Source: CALGYY01 sp963678485
Lineage (GTDB): Bacteria; Bacteroidota; Bacteroidia; Bacteroidales; CAIWKO01
Direction of reading: 5' to 3'
DNA: 64,000 bases
Assembly: GCA_963678485.1 (NCBI GenBank)
Contig: OY782882.1
Location: 434,001-498,000 of the forward strand
Part shown: positions 60,257 through 64,000 of the stretch, in pieces
Layout: every line of letters starts with the position of its first letter
Position numbering within the stretch: position 1 is the stretch's first letter
The notes under the pieces: model-generated
Told to the model about the DNA's origin: nothing
The model's database searches: none
What the model saw: only the letters and a program-made list of their open reading frames with translations
Translations under genes and position numbers: made by a program

Positions 60257-61492
60257 CTATTCAAATGAAAGTATTGATTTCTTAATGATTTCAATGGCTT
60301 CCATCAATTGTTCTTCGGTAAGCACCAATGGGGGTGCGAAGCGAATAATATGTCCATGAGTTGGCTTAGCAAGTAAACCATTCTCCATCATGCGAACACA
60401 CACATCCCATGCAGTTTTTCCATTTTTTGGACGAATGATAACTGCATTAAGCAATCCCTTTCCACGAACCAGTTCAATCATATCTGAAGGAATCTTAGCA
60501 ACTTCTGCCCTGAAAATCTTTCCTAATGCTTCTGCGCGTTCAGCGAGTTTTTCATCCTTAATAACTTCAAGAGCTGCAACTGCAACGCGGGCTGCAATTG
60601 GATTTCCACCAAAGGTCGAACCATGCTGACCTGGCTCAATGCAGAGCATAATATCATCATCGGCTAACACTGCAGAAATTGGATATACTCCTCCAGAAAG
60701 GGCTTTCCCAAGAATCAATACATCTGGACGAACACCTTCATGATCGCATGCAAGCAATTTTCCTGTACGTGCAATCCCTGTTTGTACTTCGTCGGCAATA
60801 AATAATACATTCTTGGCTTTACATAAATCATATGCTTTCTTCAAATAACCTTCGTCGGGAACAAAAACTCCAGCTTCACCCTGAATTGGTTCAACAAGGA
60901 AACCCGCAACATTAGGATCCTGTAATGCCTTTTCAAGTGCAGGAATATCATTATAGGGAATCTTAATAAATCCTGGGGTAAACGGTCCAAAATCGCTGTA
61001 TGCATCCGGATCGGTCGACATAGAAACGATTGTCACTGTGCGACCATGAAAATTCTCTTCGCAACAGATAATCTTAGCCTGATCTTTTGGAATACCTTTT
61101 TTCTTATATCCCCATTTACGAACCAGCTTAATTGCCGTCTCATCACCCTCAGCACCACTGTTCATAGGCAGTACGCGCTGATAGCCAAAGTACTCGGTAA
61201 CATACTTTTCGTAAGGACCTAGGCAATCGTTGTAAAAAGCACGCGAAGTCAGCGTGAGAGTATAGGCCTGATCAACCAATGCACCGATAATGCGTGGGTG
61301 ACAATGACCTTGGTTTACTGCCGAATAGGCCGAAAGAAAATCAAAATACTTCTTTCCTTCAGGATCCCAGAGAAAGGGGCCTTCACCTTTGCTTAAAACA
61401 ACCGGCAGCGGATGGTAATTATGTGCTCCGTATTTTTCCTCCAGCTCCATCGCTTTTTGCGATGCGGTCTTTTCGGTATTTGTTTGTTCCAT
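60257..61492 (-). CDS. rocD: Ornithine aminotransferase
   Basis: 411 residues. The PLP enzyme converts ornithine plus 2-oxoglutarate to glutamate semialdehyde and glutamate, linking arginine, proline and glutamate. Motifs: EKYGAHNYHPLPVVLSKGEG at the start, PMNSGAEGDETAIKLVRKWG, ADEVQTGIARTGKLLACDHE, the PLP Lys in LGKALSGGVYPISAV, and GQHGSTFGGNPIAARVAVAA. These match OAT rather than acetylornithine aminotransferase. It works in the same network as gdhA. It has a -7 promoter element and a terminator, so is monocistronic. Confidence 0.95.
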   Translation of the reverse strand: MEQTNTEKTASQKAMELEEKYGAHNYHPLPVVLSKGEGPFLWDPEGKKYFDFLSAYSAVNQGHCHPRIIGALVDQAYTLTLTSRAFYNDCLGPYEKYVTEYFGYQRVLPMNSGAEGDETAIKLVRKWGYKKKGIPKDQAKIICCEENFHGRTVTIVSMSTDPDAYSDFGPFTPGFIKIPYNDIPALEKALQDPNVAGFLVEPIQGEAGVFVPDEGYLKKAYDLCKAKNVLFIADEVQTGIARTGKLLACDHEGVRPDVLILGKALSGGVYPISAVLADDDIMLCIEPGQHGSTFGGNPIAARVAVAALEVIKDEKLAERAEALGKIFRAEVAKIPSDMIELVRGKGLLNAVIIRPKNGKTAWDVCVRMMENGLLAKPTHGHIIRFAPPLVLTEEQLMEAIEIIKKSILSFE

Positions 61493-61542
61493 AATACAAT
61501 GTATTGAATTTATGATTGAAAAATTTATTAGGTTTCAGCCAC

Positions 61543-61550
61543 AAAGATAG
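61543..61550 (-). promoter_or_regulatory. -7 promoter element of rocD
   Basis: Minus-strand TATCTTTG matches TAnnTTTG, 50 bases before the start at 61492. Confidence 0.6.
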
Positions 61551-61638
61551 CATTTTAGTGAAAATAACGAAGTATCAAAAAAACTGTTTTTCTCAGGTTT
61601 TTACTTCATTGTCCCGACTATGCATATTCAACTTATTG

Positions 61639-61646
61639 TATCTTTG
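61639..61646 (+). promoter_or_regulatory. -7 promoter element of the M28 peptidase gene
   Basis: TATCTTTG matches TAnnTTTG, 17 bases before the ATG at 61664. Confidence 0.6.
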
Positions 61647-61663
61647 CTTCAAATCGTACTCTT

Positions 61664-62815
61664 ATGAGAAATGTATTCTTCGCCTTGATATTCCTTATTT
61701 CCACCAACCTCAATGCTCAGATTCTCAACCCCTTTTATCAAAGTGTTGTAAATGAAGTACAGTACGATACGGTTCTTACACATCTTCAGCACTTCGAAGC
61801 ATTAGGTACCAAATCATTATCAAGTCAGGCGCTGCGAAACACAGCCACATGGCTCTGCTCCGAATTTAGTAATCTGGGATATTCCAGCGTGGTTAGAGAT
61901 ACTTTTACCTACAATGCTAACACCTTATACAACATTGTTGTTACTAAAACGGGGACTGTGAACCCAAACAAGTATTTAATCCTTTGCGGTCACTATGACA
62001 CAAGTAATGGCCCCGGCGCTAACGATAATGGTAGTGGTGTAAGTATCATTCTTGAAATAGCCAGACTTATTCAATCCATTCCAACCGAACGCTCTGTGAA
62101 ATTTATCATTTTTTCAGCAGAAGAAGCTGGTTTGGTTGGTAGCGACCACTATGTGAGTCACACTGTTGTTTCCGAAAATATGGATATTCTTTTAGTGTTG
62201 AATATTGATGAAGTTGGCGGTATTGGCGGACAGGCAAACAATACAGTAACCTGCGAATACGACAACAGTTCGCCCAGTTCAAATAATGCCACCTCTCACC
62301 TTTATACAGACACACTTTCAAATCTTACCGCTCTGTATTCCGATCTTCTTACCCAGCAAGCCAATGCTTATGGTTCCGACTATATGTCCTTTGAAGATAA
62401 TGGAGAAATCATTACCGGATATTTCGAAAGTAATGAATCAAGCTATGTTCACAGCTCAGCAGATCTGCTCAGTCATCTCGATACCTCATATGTAGTCGAT
62501 CTAGCCCGAGCCGCCACAGGAGCCACCTTATATTTCGCTAAAGCTTACAGCACGATGGTGGGATTACAGGAAAATTCTACATCAAAATTTCAGCTTTATC
62601 CAAATCCGGTTTTTGATCAGCTGCACATTACATCTACCACCAGTGATGTAAGCTATTTTCGTCTTTACGACGGTCATGGCCGGATGTTGCTTCAAACAGC
62701 ATTTTGCACATCTGTTGACATTCCATTTACTGATTTCCCTCCTGCACTGTATTATTACACGCTCGACTGCGCATCTGAGGCATCTCACCTTAGCGGAAAA
62801 CTCCTCAAGCAATAA
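61664..62815 (+). CDS. T9SS-exported M28-family zinc aminopeptidase
   Basis: 383 residues with signal peptide (ending TNLNAQ). The two-zinc M28 site is shown by CGHYDTSNGPGANDNGSG (His and bridging Asp), the SAEEAGLVGSDH catalytic Glu and ligand, NIDEVGG and HSSADLLSHLD near residue 270. The type A sorting tail begins at about residue 309 (FQLYPNPVFDQLHI) and ends SGKLLKQ. The protein probably digests peptides outside the cell. The gene has its own -7 element and shares a terminator with lolA. Confidence 0.93.
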   Translation: MRNVFFALIFLISTNLNAQILNPFYQSVVNEVQYDTVLTHLQHFEALGTKSLSSQALRNTATWLCSEFSNLGYSSVVRDTFTYNANTLYNIVVTKTGTVNPNKYLILCGHYDTSNGPGANDNGSGVSIILEIARLIQSIPTERSVKFIIFSAEEAGLVGSDHYVSHTVVSENMDILLVLNIDEVGGIGGQANNTVTCEYDNSSPSSNNATSHLYTDTLSNLTALYSDLLTQQANAYGSDYMSFEDNGEIITGYFESNESSYVHSSADLLSHLDTSYVVDLARAATGATLYFAKAYSTMVGLQENSTSKFQLYPNPVFDQLHITSTTSDVSYFRLYDGHGRMLLQTAFCTSVDIPFTDFPPALYYYTLDCASEASHLSGKLLKQ

Positions 62816-62817
62816 AA

Positions 62818-62847
62818 AAAAGCCTGAAACTTTCGCATCAGGCTTTT
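62818..62847. terminator. Bidirectional terminator between M28 peptidase and lolA
   Basis: AAAAGCCTGA (62818-62827), ten-base loop, TCAGGCTTTT (62838-62847). Convergent genes share it. Confidence 0.9.
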
Positions 62848-62865
62848 CAAAATTTAGTCAAGCAA

Positions 62866-63507
62866 TTACCTTAGATCAATCACCTCTACCCCCGGATAAT
62901 CGGATGCGCGGAATGTAAATTTACTATCCAGCACAGCCTTGTTAGGTGTGAACTTAATGACACTATATGTATAGGTCGAAGTTCCGTTCTTGTCGTAAAC
63001 GATTGAATTAACGATCTGCTTGGCTGTTTTGTCAATCTCAACACGAATCTTGTAATAACTGCGTCCCTTAAGTGGTGTCAAATCGAGGATTTGCAAGGTT
63101 TTTCCTGCTCTAACTTCTTCCTTAATAAATTTCGGTGTAAAACTTTTGTTGTAGGAAGTCAGCAATTTGCTTGGATTCATACTCTGATCATCATTAGGAT
63201 CCACATTATTGATTTGAACTTCATTATTATCTTTAATGTAGGTCCACTGTGTTTTTCCATCGCTGATAATCGTCTGTCCAGCAAAACTCACCCAATACTT
63301 TTCACCTTTCATACTGGCAGTACCTTTTTTAACTTCTTTAATCCCGGATTTTTTATTCTCCATAGTATACGAGAATTCAATTTCAATAGTACTGTAGGAT
63401 TTAGTTTGCAAGCATACGGCATCGAGAATAGCTTTGGCTTTCGCGTCCTGTGGAAATGCTTTTACAGCAATAAACAGAAACGGAAGAATAAAAATTAGCT
63501 TTTTCAT
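62866..63507 (-). CDS. lolA: Outer-membrane lipoprotein carrier protein LolA
   Basis: 213 residues, signal peptide MKKLIFILPFLFIAVKAFP. The body has AILDAVCLQTKSYSTIEIEF, KGTASMKGEKYWVSFAGQTIISDGKTQWTYIKDNNEVQI and the later KIRVEIDKTAKQIVNSIVYD, a half-barrel typical of LolA, which carries lipoproteins across the periplasm. It starts 13 bases after ftsK stops and is likely co-transcribed with it, as in other Bacteroidota. Confidence 0.92.
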   Translation of the reverse strand: MKKLIFILPFLFIAVKAFPQDAKAKAILDAVCLQTKSYSTIEIEFSYTMENKKSGIKEVKKGTASMKGEKYWVSFAGQTIISDGKTQWTYIKDNNEVQINNVDPNDDQSMNPSKLLTSYNKSFTPKFIKEEVRAGKTLQILDLTPLKGRSYYKIRVEIDKTAKQIVNSIVYDKNGTSTYTYSVIKFTPNKAVLDSKFTFRASDYPGVEVIDLR

Positions 63508-63520
63508 TGTTGATTATTTT

Positions 63521-64000
63521 TTATGATAAGAGATCGGTGTTACCCAATAATTGTTCCAAAGAGGCAATATCTTTAATTCTTACTTCACGGGCCTTGCTAC
63601 CTTCGAAGGGACCCAGAATTCCTGCAGCTTCCAGTTGATCTATAATACGGCCAGCACGATTGTAACCCAACTTCATCTTACGCTGAATAAGAGAGGTGGA
63701 ACCATGTTGGTGCGCAACCAGTAATCGTGCTGCATCTGCAAATAACGGATCACGATCGGAAGGATCAACACTATTTTCATTTTCACCACCATCCTCTTCA
63801 GGACAATCTGGTAAATCATAGGCGGTCGGGAAACCACGCTGTGCGCCAATGAAGTCAGTAATAGCTTCAACCTCGGGCGTGTCAAGGAATGCACATTGCA
63901 GTCGCTGAACCTCATTGCCCGTAGTAATAAGCATATCCCCGCGACCAATCAACTGATCTGCTCCGGAAGCATCGAGAATGGTACGACTATCAACCTTTGC
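63521..64000 (-). CDS. ftsK: DNA translocase FtsK, C-terminal fragment (rest outside window)
   Basis: The frame is open to the window edge. The visible 160 residues begin AKVDSRTILDASGADQLIGR, continue GDMLITTGNEVQRLQCAFLD, a RecA-type ATPase end, and finish with the gamma winged-helix domain LIQRKMKLGYNRAGRIIDQLEAAG and GPFEGSKAREVRI. FtsK pumps chromosomal DNA toward the dif site at division and activates XerCD. Followed 13 bases later by lolA. Confidence 0.95.
   Translation of the reverse strand, partial: AKVDSRTILDASGADQLIGRGDMLITTGNEVQRLQCAFLDTPEVEAITDFIGAQRGFPTAYDLPDCPEEDGGENENSVDPSDRDPLFADAARLLVAHQHGSTSLIQRKMKLGYNRAGRIIDQLEAAGILGPFEGSKAREVRIKDIASLEQLLGNTDLLS

Overview
The window comes from a member of the Bacteroidota. 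The evidence includes five proteins ending in a type IX secretion (T9SS) type A sorting domain (a YPNP-type start and a short beta-rich tail), the gliding-motility genes gldF and gldG, a short primary sigma factor of the Bacteroidetes type, many -7 promoter elements of the form TAnnTTTG (several with a -33 TTTG at 18-21 bases), and few strong Shine-Dalgarno sites. The gene content is mostly core chromosomal (tsaC, cca, miaA, gdhA, rpoD, htrA, dapF, mltG, dnaN, purC, phoH, rocD, lolA, ftsK). There is no prophage, plasmid, CRISPR array or transposase. I cannot name a genus; a gliding, aerobic or microaerobic environmental lineage fits best.

Layout. 1-6845: end of a TonB-dependent receptor with a lipoprotein, then a glycosyltransferase, tsaC, cca, a pRiA4b ORF-3 family protein, miaA and a small membrane protein. 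6846-7850: a gene-free kilobase holding one copy of a dispersed repeat and a cluster of palindromes. 7851-17514: amino acid permease, AraC/GyrI regulator, small conserved genes, lipocalin, SPOR protein, a DUF5723-type barrel and a large T9SS beta-propeller protein. 17767-26816: small protein, metallophosphoesterase, a REC-REC-ATP-grasp protein, gdhA, a 36-bp tandem repeat, rpoD and htrA. 27093-31157: unknown membrane protein-dapF-acetyltransferase-mltG operon, then a hydrolase-fold protein lacking catalytic residues. 31250-39805: phosphohexomutase, an envelope cluster ending in a PNGase F-like T9SS protein, a DUF3078 barrel and mscL. 39806-40621: second, inverted copy of the dispersed repeat. 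40622-49867: lipoprotein-type peptide deformylase, OsmC, a T9SS/collagen-like pair, tRNA-Lys, an SDR enzyme and gldF-gldG-DUF4340. 49923-64000: dnaN, purC, phoH, SAM hydrolase, superoxide dismutase, an ECF sigma operon whose partner is a membrane protein with a T9SS tail, a leucine-rich-repeat protein, rocD, an M28 peptidase, lolA and the end of ftsK.

The genes serve three main themes: tRNA modification and maturation (tsaC, cca, miaA), cell envelope and secretion (T9SS cargo, GldFG, LolA, MltG, HtrA, barrels), and nitrogen/amino-acid metabolism (gdhA, rocD, dapF, permease). The least explained items are the ~380-410 bp structured repeat present in two inverted copies about 33 kb apart, the ECF sigma/T9SS-tailed membrane protein pair, the lipoprotein deformylase and the two-receiver ATP-grasp protein. 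Several apparent long reading frames start inside promoter elements; internal ATG starts were chosen in those cases.
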